Below, piece after piece: positions 42,745 to 53,868 of a stretch of 64,000 bases of DNA. The stretch spans positions 576,699,549-576,763,548 of the forward strand of contig NC_056749.1 of assembly GCF_019279795.1 (NCBI RefSeq), read 5' to 3'. The translations under genes and the position numbers were made by a program. This DNA comes from Protopterus annectens. Taxonomy: Eukaryota > Chordata > Ceratodontiformes > Protopteridae. The stretch's first letter is position 1; each line of letters opens with the position of its first letter. Under the pieces are notes generated by a model, which was given only the letters and a program-made list of their open reading frames with translations, ran no database searches and was not told the origin of the DNA.

Positions 42745-43845
42745 TAAATCCACAGATGAGCGCTTTCGTCTCCATACAAGACTTCTTCAGATAAAACGGC
42801 ACAGGTGCTACACTTATATAATTGTCATAATTAATAAGCAATTAAAATTTAAAGCACCACATAAAAATGGTTTAAAATATTGTGTAGTTCAATAAAAAAT
42901 ATTACAAGAAAAACGTGTTGTTACCACATCACTTTTAAAAAAAATCAAATAATATTATTCTTTAATTTTAATTTTGAATAAATACTTCTACCCCGTACAT
43001 AAAATTTTAGTCATACAATAAGTGACTCAAACTCTAGCTGCTTTTTCTGCCAATACAGGTTTAATACTCACATACTCATTAAGACCTGGGGGAATGTTAG
43101 CCTTTAACCTCAGTTGCCATTTTAGTTCCATATTCAATAGTGTGTTTTTCATATCCCCTCCCCTGGTGTTGTACTTAACCAAATCAATGATACCAAATTT
43201 GAAACCACTAAATGACAAACAGGAAACAATGTATAAACAAAGCACTGGTGTGTTTCCCGATCGTAATATCATAAAGGTGCTCGTACATTCTGTCTTTCAA
43301 AGCTTTTTCAGTTTTTCCTATATAGAATGCCGAACACTGCGTACATGTTGCCAGGTAAACCAACATCTTAGTGTTGCAATTACCCTTACAGAATTTAACT
43401 ATACTATTAAGTCCATTGTTCAAATTTAGTCTCTTCCTTGTAAATGTGTGAACATTGCCTGCACCTACCACACAAACTAGTAGCTTTTTTGGTTTTGACG
43501 TTATTATCCACCCTTTCAAACAACCTTTTAAAATTTATCCCTGTCTTGAAAATAAAGTTGGGTTTACTCCCCACAGCATCGTATAAATCTTTGTTGGTCT
43601 TTAATGCACTCCAGTTGGCTCTCACTATTTGTGTAAAAAAGTCTGTGAACATATTAAACTCAGTGACACAGGCTCCCTGAAAATTTTGACTTCTGTGTTT
43701 TTTTTCTACAGCTTTTGTGAAAGGTTGTCCTAGCAATGCTTTGTACTTTATACCCCAACCATTATACACTTCCTCCAGACTGGCACCGACCAATTCTCTT
43801 GGGTAACCTCTTTCTAAAACTTTTTACCCAAAAAAATAAATATTT
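42745..43845 (-). repeat. Left inverted arm of PLE2
   Basis: Reverse-complement copy of 44768-45911. The minus strand encodes a second GIY-YIG segment: KTKKATSLCGRCRQCSHIYK (about 43500) and CTQCSAFYIGKTEKALKDRM (about 43330). Arms differ by scattered substitutions, so they have diverged since insertion or came from different templates. Confidence 0.85.
42752..42790 (-). ncRNA. Hammerhead-ribozyme-like motif, left end of PLE2
   Basis: Minus strand: CTGAAGA (42790-42784) and GAAA (42767-42764) with stem II GTCT/AGAC around a TGTATGG loop, followed by GCGC and TC. Position 7 of the core is variable in hammerheads, so CTGAAGA is acceptable. Helix III would be the palindrome AGCGCT, as in the motif at 24388. 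Helix I pairing is poor by eye. Activity untested. Confidence 0.6.
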
Positions 43846-45494
43846 GGTAGAAAATAGAATTGATAAAACATACAAATATTTGAGACAATTCCACCCCATC
43901 ATTCCAAACTTTTTTGGGGTCCCCAAAGTACATAAATCTATACTAGAACCTCCTTTTAGGCCCATTGTATCAGCCAGAAACTCAGACACATCCGTTAGCG
44001 GTATATGTTGACTACTAAGGACATTGTGTATACGTTGACTACTTTACTATGGACATTGTAGTTAAAACTGAACATTTGATTAAGGACTCCTGGGAATTCC
44101 TCAGTAAATTAACTAATTATTTGTGGACAGAAAACTGTTTTTCTCACCATCAACATGAAGGATATATTTACATGCATTCCACGTCGTGAGGGACACAAAT
44201 TTTTGGTGATAGTGTCCATAAACACTCTTGTTTACATAAAGATCAAATTTTATTAATCCTGGAACTCATGGAGGTCGTGTTAGATAACTACATAGGCTTC
44301 CAGGGAGGCTTCCAGGGAGAATACTATCAACAAGTGAGTGGGGTAGCTATGGGGGCAGCCTGTGCCCCCATTTATGCCAACTTAGTGATGTTAGAATGGG
44401 AAAACATGTATGTGTTTAACAGCATTTTTCAAAAAAACAGTCATACATGAGATTTCTTGACTATATTTTTGAGATTTGGGAGGGTACTAAGGACAGTATA
44501 GAATTGTTTATGCAATATTTGAATAACAGTACAGATTTCCTGTCTTTCACACATACCGTCAATGAGGTCAGCATAAATTACCTTGACATCACTATATATA
44601 AAACACCGAATGGATTCAAGTCCAGGATTTTTCGCAAGGGCACGTGGTGCAATAGCTATTTGCACTATGGAAGTCATCATCAACTACACCAAAAAAAAGT
44701 CTCATTAAAGGACAAGCAGTCCGGATAGCCAGGATGACTTCCGAATTTCATGATTTGTTTGAAGAATTCATTTTTTTAGGTAAAAAGTTTATAGAAAGAG
44801 GTTACCCAAGAGAATTGGTTGGTGTCATTCTGGAGGAAGTGTATAATGGTTGGGGTATAAAGTACAAAGTGTTGTTAGGACAACCTTTAACAAAAGCTGT
44901 AGAACAAAACACAGAAGTCAAAAATTTTCAGAGAGCCTGTGTCACTGAGTTTAATATGTTCACAGACTTTTTTACACAAATAGTGAGAGCCAACTGGAGT
45001 GTATTAAAGACCAACAAAGATTTATACGATGCTGTGGGGAGTAAACCCAACTTTATTTTCAAAGGTTGTTTGAAAGGGTGGATGATAACGTCAAAACCAA
45101 AAAAGCTACTAGTTCGTGTGGTAGGTGCAGGCAATGTTCACACATTTACAAGGAAGAGACTATAAATTTGAACAATGGACTAAATAGTACAGTTAAATTC
45201 TGTAAGGGTAATTGCAACACTAAGATGTTGGTTTACCTGGCAACATGTACGCAGTGCTCGGCATTCTATATAGGAAAAACTGAAAGAGCTTTGAAAGACA
45301 GACTGTACAAGCACCTTTACGATATTAGGATCAGGAAAGACACCAGTGCTTTGTTTAAACATTCAGTTTCCTGTTTGTCATTCAGTGGTTTCACATTTGG
45401 TATCATTGATTTGGTTAAGTACAACACCAGGGGAGGGGATATGAAAAACGCACTTGAATATGGAACTAAAATGGCAACTGAGGTTAAAGGCTAA
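43845..45494 (+). pseudogene. PLE2 reverse transcriptase and GIY-YIG endonuclease
   Basis: RT pieces: NFFGVPKVHKSILEPPFRPI (about 43901), SGVAMGAACAPIYANLVMLE (about 44335), then RFLDYIFEIWEG (about 44450), which sits where the RT catalytic Asp pair belongs, and INYLDITIYKTPNGFKSRIF. Endonuclease: CGRCRQCSHIYKEETINLNN (about 45115), CTQCSAFYIGKTERALKDRL (about 45247) and the PPGLNEYVSSKPV-like tail (about 45498). The frame is broken in the RT and between RT and nuclease, and the N-terminus is absent. Confidence 0.83.
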
Positions 45495-45911
45495 CATTCC
45501 CCCAGGTCTTAATGAGTATGTGAGTAGTAAACCTGTATTGGCAGAAAAAGCAGCTCGAGTTTGACTAAACAAATTTTATGTAAGGGGTAGAAGTATTTAT
45601 TCAAAATTAAAATTAAAGAATAATTGATTTTTTTAAAAGTAATGTGGTGACAACACGTTTTTCTTGTAATATTTTTTATTGAACTACACAATATTTTAAA
45701 ACATTTTTTATGTGGTGCTTTAAATTTGAATTGCTTAGTAATTATGACAATTATATAAGTAAGTGTAGCACCTATGCTGTTTTATCTGAAGAAGTCTTGT
45801 ATGGAGACTAAAGCGCTCATCTGTGAATTTATATGAGTTTTTTACTCTACTGGTGGCCTGGAACTGTTTATTTCGATGTTTAGTGCTTTTTTTACATTTT
45901 CTCATCTTTCA
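44768..45911 (+). repeat. Right inverted arm of PLE2
   Basis: Pairs with 42745-43845 in reverse complement over about 1.1 kb, from the RT-nuclease linker to the element end. The last about 85 bases (45827-45911) extend beyond the left arm. Confidence 0.85.
45786..45826 (+). ncRNA. Hammerhead-like motif, right end of PLE2 (degenerate)
   Basis: CTGAAGA at 45786-45792 with GTCT/AGAC stem and GCGCTC, as in the left arm. The GAAA string reads TAAA (45809-45812), which changes an invariant core G, so cleavage here is unlikely. Confidence 0.55.
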
Positions 45912-46000
45912 ATAGTACAGTTGTGTACACGTACCATAAATGTAGATGTTAGAGTGTATTCACTGTTGCAGTCCTGGTTTCCCTCCCTCCCCTTTTTTTA
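45912..46000. repeat. Internal complementary region of copy D, second half
   Basis: ATAAATGTAGATGTTAGAGT and GTATTCACTGTTGCAGTCCT are complementary to the right end of copy D at 57085-57150. The first 16 bases are the target duplication of PLE2. Confidence 0.83.
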
Positions 46001-46074
46001 GTCCTCTCCTATTCTCTTTTCCTAAGGTACAGACTAAATTTGATATTTGCCAAAATTGTTTTTGGTTTAAGCCT

Positions 46075-46232
46075 TGTTTCTGGGGGGCTTCTAACTGTTA
46101 TGGCAAGAAAGACTGAGAAAGTGAGGTCGGCTGCCTCCTTTTGTATTTGACATCCTTTAAAACCGATGACAGCCGACATTATATTTACTTACCTTTGGTA
46201 TTCTGGCTGGTCGAGGGCTACCCCCGGGAGCC
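46075..46232 (-). repeat. Right inverted terminal repeat of copy D, inner part
   Basis: Reverse complement of 38028-38165. It stops at CCCCCGGGAG where LINE 3 begins, and the outer part continues at 57075-57153. Confidence 0.85.
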
Positions 46233-46395
46233 TTTTATAGGTTCATAGGTAGGTACTAGGCTATCTGCCTGAGGGAAATTATAGGCTTAGCCAGTGTGTC
46301 TCGGCTTTTGCCGCCCCATTGATTTAACTGATCCTCTGTCGCGCAGAGCCAATGAAGTGATCCCAGGGGTGTATTTTCTGTTACCCATCCATTCG

Positions 46396-46656
46396 TCAAG
46401 GTTTCTCTTGAAGAGTGTTAGTGAGGGGGCTCTGCCTGATGTAATTTGGAATTTTGTTCCAAAGCATGGGGAGTTTCTGTGACAGGAATCTATCCATCCA
46501 GCATGTTCTATTTATTGTTGTAGTGAGGTTTAGCTCACTAGAGCGCGTGGCTCTCAGTGACTTGGATTTCCTTAGGTGGAGCATGTCCATCAATTCTGAG
46601 TTGGACATGGCTTTGTAAGTCAGGCAGCAATCACCTCTGAGTAAGCAATATGCCAC
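46396..46656 (-). pseudogene. LINE 3 ORF2 C-terminal domain
   Basis: CCLTYKAMSNSELMDMLHLR then KSKSLRATRSSELNLTTTIN and PMLWNKIPNYIRQSP, matching LINE 1 at 5233-4946. It is separated from its RT by the PLE3 insertion. Confidence 0.82.
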
Positions 46657-46734
46657 TGAGTACAGCTGGAGTTTTTTTCAGTTGGGCTGCATAAGACATA
46701 TTCAACAACTTATTGCAATTCCAAAATCCACACA

Positions 46735-47098
46735 ACGAAAAGAAAGAAATAACCAGTGAATAACAGCTCTACGTTTCACCATATGCAATTTAATGCCACT
46801 AGAAAATTCTCTTAGTGCCTTGGCCACAAACAGCTTTTACAGAGTAAAAACTTTTCATACTAAAAAATCACTCATTTTATACTTCTTAATTCCATCATCT
46901 TCAATTAACCAATTGCATACAAATTGTTAAAATTCAATTCACATTGTGTTTAAAATAAAAACACCTTTAAATAAAACTTTTCCAATTGCATTCCTTATTT
47001 AACCCATTGGGTTGCAAAGTATTATATTTTATTATAAAAATAGATTCCTTTCTCCTTGATACATATTTCAACATCTCCACATTTCCATACTGATTTTG
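46735..47098 (-). repeat. 3'-end arm of PLE3, left
   Basis: Pairs in reverse complement with 51003-51360 (about 350 bases). It covers the last codons of the nuclease and the 3' UTR. No convincing hammerhead core was found in it. Confidence 0.85.
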
Positions 47099-49121
47099 CA
47101 CTTGTTCCAAAACAGTTACTTTCATGATTTCCACTTCTCCCTTATGTACCCTTTTGAAATGTTCCGCTACAGGACTAGTAACCTTATTTCTAACATCTCT
47201 AACATGTTCCTTTATTCTTTCTACCAGGCTTCTTTTAGTTTCCCCTATATAATATTTATTGCATTAAAAACTTATGGCATAAATTGCCCCCTTACTTAAA
47301 CAGGTATACATACCTAAAGTGTCAAATTTCTTCCCTTTTATTTTATCCACTCTAGTAGTGATATACTGACAAATGGAACACTTTCCGCAAGGGAAAGTTC
47401 CTATTTCTGTCAGATTACTTAAAATTTTGTCTCTGTTTAAAATATTTACTATGAACCAAGAAATCTTTCAAATTACGTCCCCTCTGATAAGAAATTCTTA
47501 ATTCAATTTGAGACAATGAGGGGACCTCTCTTTTTACCTGTTTCCAATACCCTTTAACTAATTCATTAAATCTGTCTGAAAAAAGGGTATATTTGGAGAC
47601 AAAAAACATAGTTATTAGTAGTAACTTCATTGTTTACTTTAATTTGCTTTCTGCTCAATTCTGGAACCCCGGTTACGTTACTTTCATAAATTCTGGAATA
47701 ACTTTTATACACTTCTTCTGGGCTATAACCCATGTTTATGAACAAAGCGGCAACTTTTCTAGCATCATACCGTGCCTCATTACAATCACTACACAATCTT
47801 TTTATTATTAACATTTCTCCAAAACGATTCAAAAAGATTCCAATGTATGACTGGGATGGCAGCTGCTAGCATGCAACATCCAATTAATTTGATCAAATTT
47901 CCTATATATTGTGGTATGAATTTTTGTTCTTACCATTCCTTTTAATGCAATATCTAAAAAATTTATTTCTGAACCTATTTGTATTCCATCAAATTTAATC
48001 TCATATTTATTAGCATTAAGATATTCTATAAACGTAAATATGATTATCTCCCCCTTTATAAATAAAAACCAAATCATCAGTAAATCGAAAGTATTTTATT
48101 ACGTGTTTCCTAAAAAATACACTCCTAAAGATATGTACATTTTCAACTAGCCCCTTGAGCAAATTGGCATACACTGGGGCAAACGCCGCCCCCATTGTGT
48201 TTCCTTTTTCTGTCTGTATAAGCTACCATCAAACTCAAAAATATTGTTCACAAGACAGAAGTGTATCAATTCCTTTATATAATGTTTTCTTGGGCTGTCC
48301 CCTAAAAAATGCTGTATTGCTTCCAAACCATAACTGTGTTGTATATTGGTATACAAACTCACTGCATCAGCTATTATAAAGTACATATCTTCTGTCCATA
48401 TTATACTTTCTATTTTTTTTCAAAAAACCAAAAGAATCTTTTATATAGGAAGGCAGCTTTAATACTTCCTTTAACAACAATTCATGTAAAAAAAACAGCT
48501 TAGGTTATGAGTAAAATAACCTATCGTTGACACTATTGTACGCCTGGGAGGTTGCATTAAGCTCTTATGAATTTTTGGAACACAGAAAAACTTAGCTACT
48601 GTGTTCTCCTTTATTGTTAACTTATTTGTAACATCATTAGCTGTAAAATAATGCAACCACACTCCCTTCTTTAACAGTGTTTGTAACTCATGTTGTGCCT
48701 GAATCAAACAAACTCCAACCACGTTGCTGTAAACCATTTCATCATTTAGATGTTGCATACACATCTTAAAATAATCTATAGAATTCATTACTACCAGCTT
48801 GCCCCCCTTATCTGATGGTTTAAATATTATATCATTATTCATGCTCATTTGTTTCAATTTCATCCACTCCCTTTTAGTTAAATTATAATTTTTCCTCGTG
48901 CTATTAAAATCACTGAATTCTTTCTCTATTATTAAATTGAAGGCATTATAAAAGCGCTGTACATGAACATTTTTGCACGGAGGCATAAAAGTGCTTCTTT
49001 TTATCATAGTCGTATCAAACAAACTATTTGCATTACTCTGTTTCAGACTCGCAAGAAAAAAAGTTTTCACTATCTTCTGAGTCAGTTTCCGTAATTGACA
49101 CAGTTGCAATTTTGCCCCCAT
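47099..49121 (-). pseudogene. PLE3 reverse transcriptase and GIY-YIG endonuclease
   Basis: RT: DIIFKPSDKGGKLVVMNSID (about 48840) and FFCVPKIHKSLMQPPRRTIV (about 48580) are typical PLE blocks. IIADAVSLYTNIQHSYGLEA (about 48380) is motif A with its Asp, and a GSEINFLDIALKGMV block lies at about 47970. The nuclease is at about 47290-47100 with the YYIGETKRSL-like core in one frame. Four or more frame changes or stops are visible between these pieces, so it is inactive. Confidence 0.8.
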
Positions 49122-49465
49122 TGTTGTAAAAATAATCTTTTAGATACATTTTACGTACTAAACTAAAAATTTCACCTTTCATTTCATACATTTGTGGCAG
49201 AACTGTCGGTATAAATTTTAAACCTTTATATAAAACCGACAGTTATGTTTCATCAAAAACATAATCCGATAAGTTAACAATATATTCTAAAGTATTGACA
49301 TTATCTACCTGTTTAATTAGTCCATTTGCCTCGTTTATATCGACCTTGCCCTGGGTCTCTATAATGGTCCTGTCCTTGCCACCCTCGTTTCCTGGTATTG
49401 TAATTTTGCTCATTGGAACCTTGAAAGGTTCTCCGAAATGAGTCCGTGTTATCTGGTTTCGGTAG

Positions 49466-50341
49466 TTATGGAAATTCTTGATCCACCACTACTACGTCTA
49501 GCGAAGATGCCCCACTTTCACTGGATAGAAAACTTCTGTTTTTATATTGTCCGGATGTAGTATTCTCTTTTTGAAAGCTGACACTCCTCTTCTGTTGCTG
49601 ATTGGCTGAAAGCACAAAGGCTTTCTTTCGCTCATAATCTCGAATGTCCCTCTGAAGCTTGTTCTTCTTTCGGTTAATTAGATCCTTCTCATAAGATAGA
49701 AGTCTGTCATTGATATTTATTAAGAAAGTTTCCAATGCAGAGTTAGATGTTACTTTAGTGATTTCCTCACATATTCTTTTGGTCTTCGCTAATAATTTAT
49801 CTCTTTTGACATTGTCTCTTTCTATTAAAATGTTTACCCATTCTAAGCTGCAGCGATGCGCTGCAGCTATCCATCTCTCCTGGAATTTAACTTCCTGCTC
49901 TTCCGATAACACAAACGGAGAAGAAGTATTTTTTATTGCCCTGAGACCTCGTAGTGTGATCTCCAGTTCTTGATACCTCTGGAGACTGTTGATGTTGTAA
50001 AATACAGATGTCTCTTTAAAGATTAATTTTTCTAATTGGGAGAAGAGTTCTTGTGTTGCCGTTATTGCAGAAACTTCTGTTTTCTTACCCACCATGGCAA
50101 ACGGATTAGTAGCTACACGCTGCCGGGAATATTCCCATTTTTTTAAAACATTAGTTACTGCTCCACTCTGCATTTCAAGTTCATCAGTTTTCTGACTTTG
50201 CAGAATTCCTTCATTGTCCTCCATTATTTGCATACCATTTCGACCACTGGTCTGATAATTTCTAAACCAGGACTGCAACAGTGAATACACTTGAACATCT
50301 ACATTTATGGTACGTGTACACAACTGTACTATGTTAGTCAT
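49466..50341 (-). CDS. PLE3 N-terminal reading frame, start in DIRS sequence
   Basis: An open frame of 291 residues. Residues 1-24 (MTNIVQLCTRTINVDVQVYS onward) are translated from the DIRS ICR segment. From about residue 25 the sequence is PLE-like: helical, charged, with WIAAAHRCSLEWVNILIERD and RLLSYEKDLINRKKNKLQRD then IRDYERKKAF, the basic helical block that precedes the RT in PLE proteins. No catalytic motif. It would have to join the RT region downstream, which is broken. Whether the first ATG is used is unknown. An ATG within the PLE part is possible. Confidence 0.6.
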   Translation of the reverse strand: MTNIVQLCTRTINVDVQVYSLLQSWFRNYQTSGRNGMQIMEDNEGILQSQKTDELEMQSGAVTNVLKKWEYSRQRVATNPFAMVGKKTEVSAITATQELFSQLEKLIFKETSVFYNINSLQRYQELEITLRGLRAIKNTSSPFVLSEEQEVKFQERWIAAAHRCSLEWVNILIERDNVKRDKLLAKTKRICEEITKVTSNSALETFLININDRLLSYEKDLINRKKNKLQRDIRDYERKKAFVLSANQQQKRSVSFQKENTTSGQYKNRSFLSSESGASSLDVVVVDQEFP

Positions 50342-51003
50342 GTTTCACTGTTGCAGTCCTAACTAATGGGTTGATTGCCAAAGCCCAGACAAAAGGGAGG
50401 AGGAACCAACAGAATCAAGGGTTGGAGATAATGCCCTGCAGAACAGCAATGGCAAACCCTGACCTGGCTTTGGAAAAGAAAGGCAAATTATGCTGCTTTG
50501 TGAAAGTATGAACAGAAGACCATGTTGGTAGCCTCCAAAATATCGTCAGTAGGGACTCCCTTTAAAAAGGCTGCAGAAGTGGAAGCTGCTCTAGTTGAGT
50601 GGGTCCTAACCCCTTGAGGAACCTTGCCATGAAAGGAATAATGTAATGCAATGTGCAATCCACTTAAACGGCCTTGTCCTGGGCTCCAGGGGCAAAATTG
50701 ACCAATAACTGATTTCCTAAGGTCTTTATTCCTGTCAAAGTAAAACCTAAGCTGTCTGTGCACATCAAGAGAATGCAGGATCCTTTCAACTCTATTTCGA
50801 GGAATAGGAGAGACAGTAGGAAGGTATATGGACTGATTAAGAGTCAGGCTAGAAATAACCTTAGGTGGCAAAAAGAGGAGTTGGTTCTCAGAGACCCCCT
50901 ATCTGCATGGAAAATAAAAGGCTCCACAGCCATCAAAGTTTTCAGCTCCGAAACCCTCCATGCTGAAGTTACAGCCAAGAGGAAGGCAGTCTTCCAAGAG
51001 AGA
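50275..51003 (-). mobile_element. DIRS fragment F captured within PLE3
   Basis: Minus strand, lineage of copy D. 50871-50488 encodes the recombinase end (LDVHRQLRFYFDRNKDLRKS, HSTRAASTSAAFLKGV, NMVFCSYFHKAA) and 50395-50275 is an uninterrupted ICR. The ICR differs from copy D at about one base in the first 56. It stops sharply against PLE sequence on both sides. It is a partial fossil without terminal repeats. Confidence 0.83.
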
Positions 51004-51360
51004 AAATATGGAAATGTGGAGATGTTGAAATATGTATTAAGGAGAAAGGAATCTATTTTTATAATAAAATATACTTTGCAACCCGATGGGTTAAATAAGG
51101 AATGCAATTGGCAAAGTTTTATTTAAAGGTGTTTTTATTTTAAATACAATGTGAATTGAATTTTAACAATTTGTATGTAATTGGTTAATTGAAGATGATG
51201 GAATTAAGTAGAAGTATAAAATGGGTGATTTTTAGTATGAAAAGTTTTTACTCTGTAAAGGCGGTTTGTGGCCGAGGTGCTAAGAGAATTTTCTTGTGGC
51301 ATTAAATTGTGTATGGTGAAAAGTAGAGCTGTTTGCTGGTTACTTCTTTCTTTTCATTGT
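51003..51360 (+). repeat. Inverted 3'-end arm of PLE3, right
   Basis: Reverse-complement match to 46735-47098. The plus strand reads KYGNVEMLKYVLRRKESIFI then IKYTLQPDGLNKECNW, the PLE nuclease tail. It marks the outer 5' boundary of PLE3. Confidence 0.85.
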
Positions 51361-51599
51361 GTGAGTAGGACACATGTTTGACACCAGTAATCCTCTTGGT
51401 GAGGTACTTTTATGGTCTTTCTAGCTGTTGGAAGTGTCTTGTGAGGTACATCCCAAATGGGGCATTGTACTCTATGATGGGTGTAATGAGTGACTAGTAG
51501 AGGGGGCACTGTAACCTCTTTATTTCTAGATGTGAACCCTTTAGTAAGTAGATGGGCTACATAGAAGGATTTATTATTACCTCTTCTGTATTAAAGGGG

Positions 51600-53868
51600 C
51601 TGCCACCTATGTGGTAATTCATGGGTGTTTTGTTTTTCCCAAACGGGATGACTATGCATTTTTTGGCATTTAGCTAGAGGCCATGATTTTGACACCAGGT
51701 GCCCGTCTCAGTAAGGCCCTTTTGGAGGATGTCCGTGTCAGCCGGAGTCTATTATGGCTCCCAGTTTGCAGTCATCGGCCAACTTGGTTAGTCATAGTCC
51801 TCCTTTGTTTGCTTGTACTTCTGAGAAGTATATGTCAAACAGTAGGGGTCCCAGGACCGAGAGCCTTGCGGAACACCACTTGTGACTGGTTTAGTCGGAC
51901 CTGGAGCTCATTATTCTTACCGTGTGAGTTCTGTCTGTAAGCCAGTTGGCAACTCATCTCGTGACGTAGGGGTTTTTGTTCAGGCTGGTGAGTTTTTCTG
52001 TAATACCCGAGTGGGGAATGTTGTCGAAAGCCTTGGCGAGGTCAAGTTAGGCTGTGTAAACCACCTTTCCCTTGTCTCTGGCCTTGGTGACTGTCTTAAA
52101 GAAGTCAACCAGGTTTTAGTAAGCATGATCCGCCCTTAAAGCCGAACTTGGCTGGGTCAAGTGTTTGGAGGTTCCCAATGTCTTTGTTAGAGTTCCATGA
52201 TGATGCGCTCCATAGCCTTGCAGACCAGGCTAGTCAGGCTTATGGGGATATAGTTACCGGGGTCAGTTGTGGCCCCTCCTTAGTGGAGAGGAATAACCAT
52301 TCCTGTGCTCCATTCTATGGGCACGTAGCCTGTGGAGTGGCTGAGGTTGAACAGTGTGATTAGGTGGGGGGTTAGTTCATTCTGTAGTTTGTGCAAGACG
52401 CAGCGTGATTTTTGGGACGCTACACTTTTCCGGTATTGTTGTGGGCCCTTTTGGAGGTGAGAGGGGTGAAATTTGCACTGAATATATCTGCCAGGATGTT
52501 GGCAATATCAGTAGGTTCAGTATATTTTGTGCTATTTTGCACTAGTTCAGTGCATATCTGCGGGTTGCCACTTGGATTCGTAACATAGCTAAAGAAGGCT
52601 TTGTGGTTATCTTTTGAATCCTTGGCTATTTTTCTTTTGAAGTTAGCCTTGGATGATTTCATGAGGGACCTCAGTTTCTTACTGATACTGATCAGGAATG
52701 TCTTTCCTTCTTGAGAATTGCTTTTTTTCTGAACTAGTTTCCTCCTATTGTATAGCCTGTTTTATTGCAGGGGTCCACCAAACTGGTTTCCTTCTCTTAG
52801 AGGAGTGAGTCTTGGTTTTGCTAGGGATGGCACGATCCATGCATCCTTGTAGGTGCTCATAGAGTGCATTTATAAAGGTTTCTGCATCTTGGGCAGCGTT
52901 GTCCTTTACCGTGGGGGCTGTGAAACTTACCACCTCTGTCTTACGTAAGCTGAAGTTTGCTTTAGAAAAGTTTTTTACTGTGGTTTCCTTAGTTGGGGGT
53001 GGTGGGGGGGTGTGGACATCCAGAGTGATTAGTTTATGGTCTGATCTAACCAGTGATGGGTTGACCTCCGGTGTGGAACACCTATCGCCTATGTTGGTGA
53101 TGACCAGGTCCAATATGTTTTCACCTCTGGTAGGGGAATTTACCAGCTGATCCAGGGCGTTTGAGTTGATGAATTCCAGGAAGCACTGGGCCTGGGAATT
53201 TGTACTCTAGTAGTTTTCCCAGTGAATGGTAGGGTAATTGAAATCATCCAATATCAGGGTGTTTGGTAGGACCTTCATGTTTTCCAGTGTCTCCAGAAAG
53301 GTGGAGTGGTGGTCATGGAGGGTGATCTGTAGCAGGCCACAATTTGCGTTGCAGATTTGCCCGATGTTAGTTGCACATGGATGACCTCAGATGTATCATG
53401 CTGCGCCACTAACCTGGAGGTGTAGGTATCCTTGATAAATATGGATACACCCCCTCCTTTTGTGTTTCGGTCAGTGTTCTGTGGCCGAAACGTGTGGTAT
53501 GAGTTGTAGCACGGTAGTGCTGGGGTGTTCTCTGGAGCCTTGAACCAGGTTTCAGTTACTGCACAGATATCAATGTTCTCCATACTGAGGGGTGCTTCGA
53601 GCACATGCATTTTGAGATTTATACTCCTGACGTTGAGTAGCATAGCCCTCAGTTTTCTGTTAATTGTGCTGTTTACGGAGGTGGGTTTGACTTTTGAGCC
53701 TTGCCTAAAAAAGGCACTATGGGCGTAGCAAGAGCCTTGGCCAGTATTCGAAAGCCTAGGGGCGACAGGTGCAAGCCATCTCTTGCGAAGCAACGCAGCT
53801 TGTCGAGCATGTCGTCCCAGGCTGACAGACACTGGATCCCCTTTGAATGACGCCAGAAGCTTAGCCAT
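51600..53868 (-). pseudogene. LINE 3 ORF2, endonuclease and reverse transcriptase
   Basis: The endonuclease N-terminal part is open at 53868-53275: LRAMLLNVRSINLKMHVLEA, ICAVTETWFKAPENTP (catalytic Glu region), TKGGGVSIFIKD and QIVACYRSPS. 53113-52745 has LVRSDHKLITLDVHTPPPP (the Ser-Asp-His catalytic block) and RRKPVWWTPAIKQ. 52662-52420 is the linker. The RT at about 52400-51600 is decayed into short pieces equivalent to LINE 1 at 6300-5400. The endonuclease would nick target DNA to prime reverse transcription. Several frameshifts. Confidence 0.82.

Larger units (their letters stand above)
42745..45911 (+). mobile_element. Penelope-like element 2, inserted in the ICR of DIRS copy D
   Basis: Flanked by a 16-base target duplication ATAGTACAGTTGTGTA (42729-42744 and 45912-45927). 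The main copy is on the plus strand (about 43845-45911: RT, GIY-YIG, 3' end) and is 5'-truncated within the RT. Fused to its 5' side is an inverted copy of its own last about 1.1 kb (42745-43845, minus strand). This head-to-head layout is a known Penelope form. Both outer ends carry a hammerhead-like motif. Confidence 0.87.
46700..51366 (-). mobile_element. Penelope-like element 3 with a captured DIRS segment
   Basis: A minus-strand PLE inserted in LINE 3 (LINE text GCATAAGACAT before it, TAGGACACATGTTTG after it; LINE 1 has GCATAGGACATCTGTTTG uninterrupted). In order from the right: an inverted copy of the element's 3' end (51003-51360), a DIRS recombinase-ICR segment (50275-51003), then the PLE protein N-terminus, RT, GIY-YIG and 3' end (46735). 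It is a different PLE family from PLE2. The full protein region is represented but broken. Confidence 0.83.

Noticed and set aside
46735-46860. Hammerhead ribozyme in the 3' end of PLE3
   Set aside because: A GTGAAACG string is present, but no CTGANGA partner with a credible stem II was found.
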